This document shows positions 1-8,211 of a DNA stretch of 64,000 bases, one piece after another. Each line of letters begins with the position of its first letter. Position 1 is the first letter of the stretch. The notes under the pieces were generated by a model. It had not been told where the DNA came from, did no database searches, and worked only from the letters and a program-made list of their open reading frames with translations. The stretch is from Halomonas chromatireducens (GTDB lineage Bacteria > Pseudomonadota > Gammaproteobacteria > Pseudomonadales > Halomonadaceae): assembly GCF_001545155.1 (NCBI RefSeq), contig NZ_CP014226.1, positions 867,186-931,185 of the forward strand. Reading direction: 5' to 3'. Position numbers and translations under genes: made by a program.

Positions 1-1
1 T

Positions 2-1129
2 GAGATCGAGCTCTGTGCGGCGATCTGTGATTACACCGCTCAAAACGGACCCGAGACGCTGGCCGATGAAGAGCGCACGCACGGTCCCGATGGAAATCGC
101 GGCATCGTCAGCTATCAGCCGCTTGGCGTCATCTATTCGATCCAGCCCTGGAACTTTCCCCTTTACCAGCCGATTCGCGTGCTGGCGGGAAATCTGATGG
201 CAGGCAACGGCTGTGTTCTGAAACACGCCAGCATCTGCACTGGGTCTGGCCTGCGCCTGCGTGAATTGTGCATTGAGGCAGGCCTGCCCGAGGACTTGTT
301 TCAGGTCATCGTGATCGACCACGACACCAGCGACAAGCTCATCGCCCACCCCAAGGTCCGTGGTGTTACGCTGACCGGCAGCGACGGGGCCGGGCGACAC
401 GTCGGTGCTGTGGCCGCCACGGCGCTAAAGAAGACGGTACTCGAACTGGGCTCAAATGACGCCTACCTCGTGCTTGAGGATGCCGACATCGAAACGGCGG
501 TGAAATTTTCGGTCATGGGGCGGCTGTACAACAACGGACAGACCTGCGTTTCCGCAAAGCGTTTCATCGTGGCCGACAAGGCTTATGACGCCTTTGTCGA
601 TGCGTTCGTCGCTCAAATGAAAGGCATCACCATGGGCGATCCCACGGATAAGGATACCCAGCTTGGTCCGCTTTCCAGCCAGGACCAGTTTGACACGGTT
701 AAAGAGCAGGTGGACGCCAGCGTCTCCAAGGGTGCAAAACTCCTGTGCGGCGGAGAAGCGCCTGACCGCAAGGGTGTCTATTATCCGGCCACGGTGCTGG
801 CAAATCTCTCACCCGGAATGCCAGCCTACGACGATGAAATCTTTGGGCCTGTCGCGTCGATCATCCGCGCCAAAGATGACGAGGACGCCATGCGACTGGC
901 GAATGAAAGCCGCTATGGTCTGGGCGGAGGAATCTTTTCCAGAGACGAGGAATATGCTATCAAGCTGGCCCGCAATTACTTCGACACGGGCATGATCCGA
1001 ATTAACTCGTTCGGGGCCGCTGATCCGAATATGCCCTTTGGCGGGGTCAAGGATTCTGGATACGGACGTGAACACGGCGGCTTTGGTATGAAGGAATTCG
1101 TTAACGTAAAGTCGATTTTTTTGCCGTGA
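2..1129 (+). CDS. NAD(P)-dependent succinate-semialdehyde dehydrogenase-like aldehyde dehydrogenase (5' end outside window)
   Basis: The reading frame is open from base 2, so the N-terminus lies upstream of the window; about 375 residues are visible. Family signatures are WNFPLYQ near the start, the LELGSND segment with the general-base Glu, and NNGQTCVSAKRF with the catalytic Cys. The C-terminus PFGGVKDSGYGREHG is typical of aldehyde dehydrogenases. The sequence most resembles Sad/YneI-type enzymes, which oxidise succinate semialdehyde to succinate, but the substrate is inferred from family resemblance. The stop codon overlaps a GTG that opens a fragment of an unrelated enzyme, which suggests a deletion joined two loci here. 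Confidence 0.85.
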   Translation, partial: EIELCAAICDYTAQNGPETLADEERTHGPDGNRGIVSYQPLGVIYSIQPWNFPLYQPIRVLAGNLMAGNGCVLKHASICTGSGLRLRELCIEAGLPEDLFQVIVIDHDTSDKLIAHPKVRGVTLTGSDGAGRHVGAVAATALKKTVLELGSNDAYLVLEDADIETAVKFSVMGRLYNNGQTCVSAKRFIVADKAYDAFVDAFVAQMKGITMGDPTDKDTQLGPLSSQDQFDTVKEQVDASVSKGAKLLCGGEAPDRKGVYYPATVLANLSPGMPAYDDEIFGPVASIIRAKDDEDAMRLANESRYGLGGGIFSRDEEYAIKLARNYFDTGMIRINSFGAADPNMPFGGVKDSGYGREHGGFGMKEFVNVKSIFLP

Positions 1130-1491
1130 CCACCTTCCACATGACCAAGTCCCTCAATGGCATCGGGATAGCTTTTATCGAGGTGGTCGAGGGTTCCTTC
1201 CAGGGCAACCACGAAAGGGGGCGTCCCGAACCGGTGATCGAGGCCATCCAGAAAAGTTTTTCGCGTGCCTATATCGGTAACGGTGCCTACAGCGCCGAGG
1301 AGGCCCGCGAACGCATCGCCGCCGGCAAGACCGATCTGGTGACCTTCGGGCGTCCCTTCATCACCAACCCCGACCTGCCCGAGCGCTTCCGTCTCGGCGC
1401 CTCGCTCAACGAGTGGGACGACAGCACCTTCTACGGTGGCGATGAGCGCGGCTACATCGATTATCCGAGCCTCTCCGAGCAGCCGGCGTAA
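1126..1491 (+). pseudogene. C-terminal remnant of an Old Yellow Enzyme (NemA-like alkene reductase)
   Basis: The 121-residue frame contains [34 protein letters not shown] and STFYGG. These are the end of the FMN-binding TIM barrel of NADH:flavin oxidoreductases of the NemA/OYE family, normally about 360 residues. The first two thirds, including most FMN and substrate contacts, are absent. The homology begins almost at the stop of the upstream dehydrogenase, with a GTG overlapping that TGA. I read it as a 5'-truncated gene left by a deletion; whether the fragment is still translated is unknown. Confidence 0.8.
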
Positions 1492-1579
1492 TCCCCGTTT
1501 CCCAACTCCCGGCCGTCGGTCGGGGCTCTTCCCCCCTATTCGCAACACCAGCCAATTCAAGTCCAGAGGAGACGCATCC

Positions 1580-2317
1580 ATGTCAGAGATCAATGGCAAG
1601 GTCGTCATCATTACCGGTGCCAGCAGCGGCCTCGGCGAAGCCACAGCTCATCGCCTGGCCAAGGGCGGAGCCAAACTCGTCCTCGGAGCTCGCCGTGAGG
1701 ATCGGCTAAGGTCACTGGTCGATGTCATCGTCAACCAGGGCGGCGAGGCCATCTACCGCGTCACCGACGTGACCGACCGCGACCAGGTCGAGGCGCTGGC
1801 CGCCGCGGCCAGGGAGACTTACGGCCGCATCGACGTATTGGTCAACAATGCCGGCCTGATGCCGCTGTCACCGCTCGACCAGCTCAAGGTCGACGAGTGG
1901 GAACAGATGATCGACGTCAACATCAAGGGCGTGCTCTTCGGCATCGCCGCGGTGTTACCGACCATGCGCGAGCAGCATGCTGGTCATATCATCAACCTCT
2001 CCTCCGTTGCCGGCCATGTGGTCTTCCCTTCGGCGGCGGTATACTGCGCGACAAAGTATGCCGTCAAGGCGCTGTCCGAGGGCATTCGTCAGGAAGGCGG
2101 CGAGGAGATCCGCTCCACCAACATCTCTCCCGGGGCCATTGCCACCGAACTGACGTCCACCATCAGCGATCCCAAAACCGCCGAAGGCGTGAATGAGCTA
2201 TACGACATGGCCATCGATGCCGATGCCATCGCCCGGGCGATTACCTACGCCATCGAGCAGCCGGCGTATGTCGATGTCAACGAGATTATCATCCGTCCGA
2301 CCAAGCAGCCGCTCTAG
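1580..2317 (+). CDS. Short-chain dehydrogenase/reductase (SDR family)
   Basis: A 245-residue classical SDR. It has the nucleotide-binding TGASSGLG near residue 12, the NNAG motif, an SSVAG segment with the catalytic Ser, and YCATK giving the Tyr-X3-Lys pair. The [11 protein letters not shown] stretch follows. It resembles YdfG-like NADP-dependent oxidoreductases of broad substrate range; the real substrate is unknown. The start was placed at ATG 1580 because AGAGGAG lies about 9 bases upstream and homologous SDRs begin a few residues before KVVIITG. The frame stays open upstream into the OYE remnant, but that part has no SDR character. Confidence 0.85.
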   Translation: MSEINGKVVIITGASSGLGEATAHRLAKGGAKLVLGARREDRLRSLVDVIVNQGGEAIYRVTDVTDRDQVEALAAAARETYGRIDVLVNNAGLMPLSPLDQLKVDEWEQMIDVNIKGVLFGIAAVLPTMREQHAGHIINLSSVAGHVVFPSAAVYCATKYAVKALSEGIRQEGGEEIRSTNISPGAIATELTSTISDPKTAEGVNELYDMAIDADAIARAITYAIEQPAYVDVNEIIIRPTKQPL

Positions 2318-2560
2318 GCAAGCAGGCGCCAGCCTCGCGCCACACGATGAAATCGTCCCGACCGGGCATCGGTCGCGGCGGTCACAAGCTCGGCCGTGCA
2401 TTCAGCTATGCGATTTCAACTACGCGATTGGTGTCGTCTGATGTCGAGGCTAAAAAGGGGATGGCATCACTGCCAGGGCGCAGCCTGGCATCTGCGCTGC
2501 GATAACCTCACCCAGCGCTATTCGACGCGCTGGGAAGAGCTTCCCGCGGCAAGAGCCACA

Positions 2561-2695
2561 TAACAAGAAGCCCGGCCGTGAGGCCGGGCTAAATCTTCGC
2601 TTCCTTTCCACTACCTCAAGCATCCTGCCTGAGCATCCCTTGGTGCGTGAGTCTCCCTGACTCGGCCTTCCCTGTAGAGCCTCCTTGCCCGATGC
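2561..2695 (-). ncRNA. CsrB/RsmZ-type regulatory small RNA, copy 1
   Basis: Read on the minus strand, about 135 nt contain seven GGA motifs. One is the tip of an 8-bp stem (CTCAGGCA-GGA-TGCTTGAG) and another lies in GAGTC-AGGGA-GACTC. These are the high-affinity target shape of the CsrA/RsmA translational repressors, which this RNA should titrate. The 3' end is an intrinsic terminator (2569-2590, AGCCCGGC stem, then TTCTTGTTA). A CATAGT -10 element with an upstream TGT lies at 2700-2705, and a GacA/UvrY-like box sits about 60 bases upstream of the predicted start. The ends are estimated. The family assignment rests on motif architecture and on conservation in the second copy. Confidence 0.72.
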
Positions 2696-2748
2696 GCTCA
2701 CTATGACAGCTACGTAGGGAGATCACTATTACCCGGGGATACCATTTC

Positions 2749-2766
2749 TGTAAGAGATTACCGACA
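2749..2766 (-). promoter_or_regulatory. GacA/UvrY-like upstream activating box of sRNA copy 1
   Basis: On the minus strand the box reads TGTCGGTAATCTCTTACA. It fits the TGTNNG-N6-CTTACA pattern bound by GacA in pseudomonads (TGTAAG-N6-CTTACA) and by UvrY at enterobacterial csrB. Its centre is about 64 bases upstream of the predicted transcript start, the spacing usual for rsmY and rsmZ. The same box with one change occurs at the second copy. Confidence 0.65.
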
Positions 2767-2937
2767 CGTACTGTAAGCAAAAGCGCTCGCACCGGACCGG
2801 AATGAATGGACAAGCTACGCGCCCGAGGCCAGGGTGATGGGTATCTGGAAATCCCGGGGCATTCACCTTGCACTTCTGGAGATGCAATGACTCTTTTTGC
2901 CCCTCAGTAATACGAGAGCGCTGCCGATGAATACTGC

Positions 2938-5430
2938 ATGACGATATTTACCCATCTCGTGATCGACCCCCATGCCCTGGGGGCCATTCAGGGCGTGCAT
3001 TACGCTCCCCTCGTGCTCGTTTCCTGGGCTGTCGCGCTGGCAGCCGCCTATACCGGACTGGACATTATCAATCTCGTCGGCACGCTCAAGCGAGCAGGTT
3101 GGCGCTGGCTCTGGCTGATTGCCGGAGCCAGCGTAATGGGCCTTGGGGTATGGAGCATGCATTTCACTGGCATGCATGCCTATCAGCTTGATTTTACCGT
3201 CACCCATGCACCAGCCCTGACCGTGCTGTCCATTATTCCCGCCATGCTGGGGAGCCTGGCGGTCATGCTGGTACTGTCCCGGCAGAAAATCCCGCCCCAC
3301 CGCACCTCGCTGCTGGCCGGGGCCGGCCTGGGGCTCGGCATCGGGCTCATGCACTACACCGGCATGGCCTCCATGCGCATGCCTGCCGAGCTCTACCACT
3401 CCCTTGGGCTGTTCCTGGTCTCACTGGGCGTGGCCATCGGCCTTGGCATCCTGAGCGTCTATGCCTACCGCCTGTGCCGCCAGGAGTGGGGCCAACAGCG
3501 TGCCAGGACCGGCGCTCTCATCTCGGCGCTATGTGTATCGCTTGCCATCAGCGGCATGCACTACGTGGCCATGCAGGCAGCCTGGTTCGTGCCACTACCG
3601 GGCGCCACAGCAACTTCATCGACTGAGTCACACTGGCTGATCTACCTGATCAGTGGCAGCGCCTTGCTGACAGCGCTGCTTACCATCGCCGCCTCTCGGG
3701 TTCAGCGTCGCCTGCAGGCCAGTGAGCATCATCAACACATGACACGGACCCAGCTACTGGAAGTTATCTCGGCACTGCGCGATGGAGTGGTGCTATTCGA
3801 CGATCGGACCCGCATTCGGCTCTGCAACCAGGCTTTCGAAAAACTGCTGGGATTGGAGCATCAGGACACGACCGGGCGCTCTCTGTGGGAGATGGCGTAT
3901 GTCGATGACAGCCAGGTATTAAATCGGCGCATCCAGCAATCTCTGGCGGAGAAAGGCGAGTGGAGCGGTCTGATCGAGGCACAGCACCGCGATGGCACCT
4001 CCTTTCCTGCCTGGCTGAGCGTCAGCCAAGTGCGCTACGCCGACAGTGAAGAACGGGACTACGTAGCGCTGATCAGTGACCGCTCCGCCGAACAGCAAGC
4101 CCAGCAGCGGATACTCTATATTGCCTACCATGATTTTCTGACCGAGCTTCCCAACCGCCGAGCCCTGCAAGAACGACTTGATGGCTCCAAGAAGTTCCCC
4201 GGGTCCGCCGACTCACTGGCTCTATTGGTGCTGTTCGACATCGACCGCTTCAAGTTTCTCAATGATAGTCTGGGACAGGACGTCGGAGACGAGATGCTTC
4301 GCCAGTTGGCCGCTCGTCTGCGTGGCTGGGCCAGCAACGATCTGTTCGTGGCACGGCTAGATGGGAATGAATTTGCCCTTCTGACCCCGCTTTCGACGCG
4401 GGATCAGCCCACTGCGGAACATCAAGCACACCGCCTTACCGACCGTGTCATGGCCTCTCTTACCGCGGACTACCAGCTCCAAGGCCACACCTATCCGTGC
4501 CGAATCAATGTCGGCATGCTGATCTTCTCGCCCCATCCGGGGGGAGGAACCACACACCTATTGAAGCGCGCCGGCCTGGCCATGCTGGAGGCCAAGCGCG
4601 AGCGCAATGGCTCCCCTCGGCTGTTCTGCCCCGCGCTGGAGAAGGAGCTGGAGGAGCGCCTTGCTCTTGAGCGCGAGCTTCGTCTCGCCATCGACAGCGA
4701 TGATTTCCACCTGCACCTGCAGCCCCAAGTGGATGCCGTGCATGGAGTGGTAGGCGCTGAAGCCCTGATCCGTTGGCAGCATTCAAGCCGCGGCCAAATA
4801 TCCCCTGGGGTGTTCATTCCGCTGGCTGAGGAGAGTGGCCTGATCCTGCCACTTGGCAACTGGGTCCTGCAGGAAGGGTGCCGGTTGCTGGGAGAGTGGC
4901 GCCAGCAGCCAGCGCTACGCGCGCTGAAGCTGTCCCTGAACGTTAGCGTGCGTCAATTCCAGCAGCCAGACTTCGTGAATCAGGTTCTCTCGGCTATTCA
5001 AGGTCATCGCGCTGACCCAGCGTGTTTGACCCTGGAGCTTACCGAATCCCTGTTGCTCAGCGATCCGCAGGGAACCATCGAGAAGATGACCATGCTGCGG
5101 CGCGAGGGCATCAGCTTCGCACTGGATGACTTCGGGACCGGCTACTCCTCCATGGCCTATCTCAAGTCGCTACCCCTGGATACGCTCAAGATAGACGTCG
5201 CTTTCGTCCGCGATTTGAGTCACGACACACAGTCGACGCCCATCGCTGCAAGCATCATCGCCCTGGCAAAAAGCCTGGAGATGTCAGTGATCGCCGAAGG
5301 GGTAGAAACGGAGATGCAGCGCTCGGTTCTCGCCGGTTTGGGATGCAGTCTGTATCAGGGTTATCTGTTTGGCCGACCGATGCCACAGCATGAATTTCTG
5401 GCCATGCTTTGCAACAACGCTTCAGCCTGA
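2938..5430 (+). CDS. MHYT-PAS-GGDEF-EAL membrane cyclic-di-GMP phosphodiesterase (degenerate GGDEF)
   Basis: An 830-residue inner-membrane protein. Residues 15-255 form an MHYT sensor with seven predicted helices and motifs MHFTGM (74-79), MHYTGM (138-143) and MHYVAM (207-212), thought to bind metal and sense a diatomic gas or redox state. A PAS domain spans about 270-385. The GGDEF domain (395-550) has its signature changed to DGNEF (475-479), so cyclase activity is doubtful. The EAL domain (570-820) looks intact: EAL 608-610, N668, ELTES 700-704, DDFGTGYSS 730-738, KID 751-753 and EGVET 787-791. I infer a c-di-GMP phosphodiesterase. It lies alone between two Rsm-type sRNA loci. Confidence 0.9.
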   Translation: MTIFTHLVIDPHALGAIQGVHYAPLVLVSWAVALAAAYTGLDIINLVGTLKRAGWRWLWLIAGASVMGLGVWSMHFTGMHAYQLDFTVTHAPALTVLSIIPAMLGSLAVMLVLSRQKIPPHRTSLLAGAGLGLGIGLMHYTGMASMRMPAELYHSLGLFLVSLGVAIGLGILSVYAYRLCRQEWGQQRARTGALISALCVSLAISGMHYVAMQAAWFVPLPGATATSSTESHWLIYLISGSALLTALLTIAASRVQRRLQASEHHQHMTRTQLLEVISALRDGVVLFDDRTRIRLCNQAFEKLLGLEHQDTTGRSLWEMAYVDDSQVLNRRIQQSLAEKGEWSGLIEAQHRDGTSFPAWLSVSQVRYADSEERDYVALISDRSAEQQAQQRILYIAYHDFLTELPNRRALQERLDGSKKFPGSADSLALLVLFDIDRFKFLNDSLGQDVGDEMLRQLAARLRGWASNDLFVARLDGNEFALLTPLSTRDQPTAEHQAHRLTDRVMASLTADYQLQGHTYPCRINVGMLIFSPHPGGGTTHLLKRAGLAMLEAKRERNGSPRLFCPALEKELEERLALERELRLAIDSDDFHLHLQPQVDAVHGVVGAEALIRWQHSSRGQISPGVFIPLAEESGLILPLGNWVLQEGCRLLGEWRQQPALRALKLSLNVSVRQFQQPDFVNQVLSAIQGHRADPACLTLELTESLLLSDPQGTIEKMTMLRREGISFALDDFGTGYSSMAYLKSLPLDTLKIDVAFVRDLSHDTQSTPIAASIIALAKSLEMSVIAEGVETEMQRSVLAGLGCSLYQGYLFGRPMPQHEFLAMLCNNASA

Positions 5431-5513
5431 TACCTGGAATAGAGGCCCTATCTTTGGATCAGTACCCAACGCGCCGGGAGGAGCTACCCGCTGTCGTTGT
5501 ATAAGGATGAACC

Positions 5514-5647
5514 ACACAAAAGAAACCCGGCTGTAAGGCCGGGCTGAATCTTCGCTTCCTTTCCACTGCCTCAAGCATCCTGCCTGAGCATCCTTGGTAC
5601 ATGAGTCTTCCTGACTCGGTCTTCCCTGTGAGCCTCCTTGCCCGATG
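5514..5647 (-). ncRNA. CsrB/RsmZ-type regulatory small RNA, copy 2
   Basis: Paralogue of the RNA at 2561-2695. The minus strand has seven GGA motifs, including the same CTCAGGCA-GGA-TGCTTGAG hairpin and GAGTC-AGGAA-GACTC, where the loop changed but the stem did not. The terminator (5524-5545) has stem AGCCCGGC/GCCGGGTT followed by TCTTTTG, a better U-tract than copy 1. A CATAGT -10 element is at 5653-5658. The expected role is redundant sequestration of CsrA/RsmA, as with RsmY/RsmZ or CsrB/CsrC. The ends are estimated. Confidence 0.72.
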
Positions 5648-5702
5648 TCCTCACTATGACAGCTACTAAGGGCGATCACTATTAACCTGGGATACCTTTC
5701 TC

Positions 5703-5720
5703 TGTAAGAGATTGCCGACA
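5703..5720 (-). promoter_or_regulatory. GacA/UvrY-like upstream activating box of sRNA copy 2
   Basis: The minus strand reads TGTCGGCAATCTCTTACA, identical to the copy 1 box except for one base in the spacer half. It lies at the same distance from the -10 element. The second half-site CTTACA matches the GacA consensus fully and the first half-site (TGTCGG) partially. Confidence 0.65.
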
Positions 5721-5795
5721 CGCATTGTCAGCAAGAGCGTGCAAAGATGAAAAATTGTACAATTAATATTAACTGGATAGCTTAAGGTAAACAAA

Positions 5796-6578
5796 ATGCA
5801 CCGAAGCGAGCCCTTGGCCGCCAAGGCCCCCGTGACCCTCTACCATGATGGCCACTGCCCGCTGTGCCAGCGGGAGGTGGCCTGGCTATCCCGTCATCCG
5901 CTGGCACAGCGGGTGACGATGGTGGATATCCAGGCGTCGGACTTCGACCCCGTGCCGCTGGGAAAACAATTTCCCGACATGATGGGCAAGCTCCATGTCC
6001 GCGATGCCAAGGGATGCTGGTTCATCGGCATGGACGCCAGCCGCGCCCTCTATGCCGTGCTCGGCTATCGCCGCCTGCTGCGCATCTTCCGTGTGCTGCG
6101 CCTGGTATCGATGATCCCCGAACTGCGCATGCTGATGGCGGCACTGTTCAAGTCGATCCCACGCATGGGTTATGTGGCGCTGTTGATGTTCATCATCTTC
6201 TACATCTACGGTGCCATCGGCAGCTTCCTGTTCCATGATGTGGACGAGCGGCTCTGGGGCAATATCTCGCTGGCGATGCTGACCCTCTTCCAGGTGGCCA
6301 CATTCGAGAGCTGGGCAACGGCGGTGCTTTACCCGACTATGGAGCACTACCCCAACGCCCGGATGTTCTTTCTTACCTTCATCTTTCTCAACGCCTTCAT
6401 CTTTCTCAACATGATGATCGGCATCGTGCTGGATGTGATGCAGAAGGAGAGCGTGGCGATCGAGCTGGAGAGTGGAACGGGTGAGGCCGCCGAGTTGCAT
6501 GGTCTGCGCAACGATGTACGGCAGCTTCGCGATCAGCTGTCGCGAATGGAGGCGATGCTGGAGCGCAGGGACGGATGA
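5796..6578 (+). CDS. DCC (DUF393) thiol-oxidoreductase domain fused to a bacterial sodium-channel-type pore
   Basis: A 260-residue protein. Residues 15-85 match the DCC/DUF393 family, with DGHCPLC carrying the C21-X2-C24 pair. From about residue 91 it switches to a voltage-gated channel sequence: a short Arg-rich S4-like stretch (YRRLLRIFRVLRL), an S4-S5 linker, S5 (about 123-148), a pore loop with the TFESW selectivity filter (169-173, compare TLESW in NaChBac), S6 (188-215) and a C-terminal coiled coil (231-257). S1-S3 and most of the voltage sensor are missing. It should form a tetrameric cation pore whose gating may respond to redox; the gating idea is inference. The upstream region is unusually AT-rich. 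Confidence 0.8.
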   Translation: MHRSEPLAAKAPVTLYHDGHCPLCQREVAWLSRHPLAQRVTMVDIQASDFDPVPLGKQFPDMMGKLHVRDAKGCWFIGMDASRALYAVLGYRRLLRIFRVLRLVSMIPELRMLMAALFKSIPRMGYVALLMFIIFYIYGAIGSFLFHDVDERLWGNISLAMLTLFQVATFESWATAVLYPTMEHYPNARMFFLTFIFLNAFIFLNMMIGIVLDVMQKESVAIELESGTGEAAELHGLRNDVRQLRDQLSRMEAMLERRDG

Positions 6579-6665
6579 ACGCCTAATCTTGAAGGATCTG
6601 GACTGAATACAACAGGCCAGGCCTTGATAGCGTGGGCCGGCCCCGAAGGGAATCAGGAGGGAGGT

Positions 6666-7709
6666 GTGAGCGCTTCGAAACCATCGCCGACAAGACCATT
6701 TCTGCCCCCCTATCTGCTCGAGCATATCGCCACCGGCGGCAGTGGACGATTACGTGAATGTGCACGCCACACGCTGCTCGTCGATAGCCGGTTTCGCGCC
6801 CGCGCCGGGGCGGTGACGCTGCCTCCGGGCAGCCAGCGTCGGGGCGAGCCGGCTCGCTATGTTCATTCGGCCGAACAGCAGCAGGTGTTGCCGGGCAAGC
6901 TGGTGCGCCGTGAAGGACAGGGCGACAGCGGTGATCCGGCCATCGATGAGGCCTACCACGGGCTGGGGGCCACCTATCGTCTGTTCTGGGAGGTCTATGG
7001 TCGTCACTCCCTTGATGACCAGGGCATGGCGTTGCTGGCTACCGTGCATTATGGCAAGGAGTACGAAAACGCTTTCTGGGACGGGAAGCAGATGGTCTTC
7101 GGCGACGGTGACGGGGAGCTCTTCAACCGCTTCACCATCGCCGTCGATATCATCGCCCATGAGCTGACCCACGGTGTCATCCAGCACGAGGCGGCGCTGG
7201 AGTATGCCTATCAGGCCGGGGCCCTCAACGAGTCGCTGTCGGACGTCTTCAGCAGCCTGGTCAAGCAGCGTCAGCGGGAGCAGCGTGTCGAGCAGGCCGA
7301 TTGGCTTGTCGGCGAGGGCCTGTTCACGGAGCGGGTTGCCGGCCGGGCTCTGCGCTCCATGGCCGAGCCTGGAACGGCCTACGACGACCCCTTGCTTGGC
7401 AGAGACCCTCAGCCCGGTCATATGAATGACCTGGTCGAAACTCATGAGGACAACGGCGGGGTGCATATCAACTCCGGCATTCCCAATCGCGCCTTCCATC
7501 TGGCTGCCATCGCCCTGGGTGGTTATGCCTGGGAGCGTGCTGGATGGGTCTGGTACGACACCCTGGTCGACCCACGGTTGGCACGCAATAGCGACTTCGC
7601 CACCTTTGCCGGGCTGACGCGGGATAACGCCGCCAGGCGATTCGGCGCGTCGAGCGAGGTCGTCGAGGCCGTGCGTGAAGCATGGCGCACGGTCGGCGTG
7701 CTGCCGTGA
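6666..7709 (+). CDS. Protealysin-like M4 (thermolysin family) metalloprotease
   Basis: 347 residues. Zinc and catalytic residues are HELTH (165-169), the third ligand E189 in GALNESLSD, and H267 in GGVHINSG. The short N-terminal propeptide has PPYLLEHIA (14-22), typical of protealysins, and there is no secretion signal, so the enzyme is probably cytoplasmic. GTG 6666 was chosen because AGGAGG lies 5 bases upstream; a TTG at 6624 in the same frame has no ribosome site. The stop overlaps the GTG of the next gene, a predicted emfourin inhibitor, so the two are probably co-translated. Confidence 0.87.
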   Translation: MSASKPSPTRPFLPPYLLEHIATGGSGRLRECARHTLLVDSRFRARAGAVTLPPGSQRRGEPARYVHSAEQQQVLPGKLVRREGQGDSGDPAIDEAYHGLGATYRLFWEVYGRHSLDDQGMALLATVHYGKEYENAFWDGKQMVFGDGDGELFNRFTIAVDIIAHELTHGVIQHEAALEYAYQAGALNESLSDVFSSLVKQRQREQRVEQADWLVGEGLFTERVAGRALRSMAEPGTAYDDPLLGRDPQPGHMNDLVETHEDNGGVHINSGIPNRAFHLAAIALGGYAWERAGWVWYDTLVDPRLARNSDFATFAGLTRDNAARRFGASSEVVEAVREAWRTVGVLP

Positions 7710-8065
7710 CACAGAATCCCGTGGGGGAGCCGCCCGCTCTGGGGCCTGGTCACGTGTTGCGTCTGAGTCGCCAGGGTGGCGTTGCCCACTTCCCCGGGCT
7801 GGCTCGTCCCCGCTGCGTCCATTGCGCTCTCTGCAGCGAAGCGCAGCTCAGCGAACTGCAGTCCCTGTTGCTGGTGTTGTCCGGGATACCCGACAGGGAG
7901 GCCGGCAACGATCGTCGTCGGTTCTGCGTGGCGCTGGTGGATGAAGGTGGTGAGGTCCTCTGGTCCCAGGTAGTCGCCGAGGAGTCGGCGCCGCAGGCGC
8001 TTCTGGTGTGGTGGCGCGAGGCCGAAATCGCGCCATCGAAGAAGAAGACGAATGGTCAGGCTTGA
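7706..8065 (+). CDS. Emfourin-like protein inhibitor of the adjacent M4 protease
   Basis: A 119-residue protein starting at GTG 7706, four bases inside the protease gene (GTGA overlap). The LRLSRQGGVAHFPG segment followed by a LSELQSLLL helix fits the emfourin family, small proteins encoded next to protealysin-like M4 proteases that inhibit them. The charged C-terminal tail (PSKKKTNGQA) is probably disordered. The assignment rests on weak sequence resemblance plus the very characteristic position. An upstream ATG at 7682 in the same frame lies deeper in the protease gene and is less likely. Confidence 0.65.
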   Translation: MTQNPVGEPPALGPGHVLRLSRQGGVAHFPGLARPRCVHCALCSEAQLSELQSLLLVLSGIPDREAGNDRRRFCVALVDEGGEVLWSQVVAEESAPQALLVWWREAEIAPSKKKTNGQA

Positions 8066-8211
8066 CAAGCCGCCGCCAGACTGATTTTCTAGAGGCATGA
8101 AACTCTCATTTCGTCACCTCAGCCTTGACCTACGACTACTAACCGGCCTTTAAACGCGCCGGGCGATGCCGTGCATCGCGAAGTCTTGTTCAGGTCAGTT
8201 GAGGTACCGAA

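Larger units (their letters stand above)
2521..2790. repeat. ~270 bp direct repeat, copy 1 (carries an Rsm/Csr-type sRNA gene)
   Basis: This segment is clearly related along its length to 5462-5742, with the two copies bracketing the MHYT-GGDEF-EAL gene in the same orientation. Similarity starts before the GC hairpin (CGCGCTGGGAAGAGC here, CGCGCCGGGAGGAGC in copy 2). It runs through the hairpin, the GGA-rich transcript and the promoter, and ends about 20 bases beyond the 18-base box. It is best explained as a duplicated small RNA locus. The sequence at 2318-2520 holds small hairpins but no gene I can support. Confidence 0.8.
5462..5742. repeat. ~270 bp direct repeat, copy 2 (carries an Rsm/Csr-type sRNA gene)
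   Basis: Second copy of the segment at 2521-2790, in the same orientation and with scattered substitutions. The GGA motifs, the hairpin stems, the -10 element and the 18-base box are kept while the sequence between them drifts. That pattern indicates selection on an RNA rather than a recent neutral duplication. Confidence 0.8.

Noticed and set aside
1436..1579. N-terminal extension of the SDR gene
   Set aside because: The frame is open through the OYE remnant, but the extra residues are unlike any SDR and a strong ribosome site precedes ATG 1580.
2450..2701. Similar minus-strand peptides (SxGKEALQGRPSQ...) in the two ~270 bp repeats
   Set aside because: Frames resemble each other because the DNA is repeated, but substitutions do not favour synonymous sites, and the GGA hairpins and terminator explain the conservation better as RNA.
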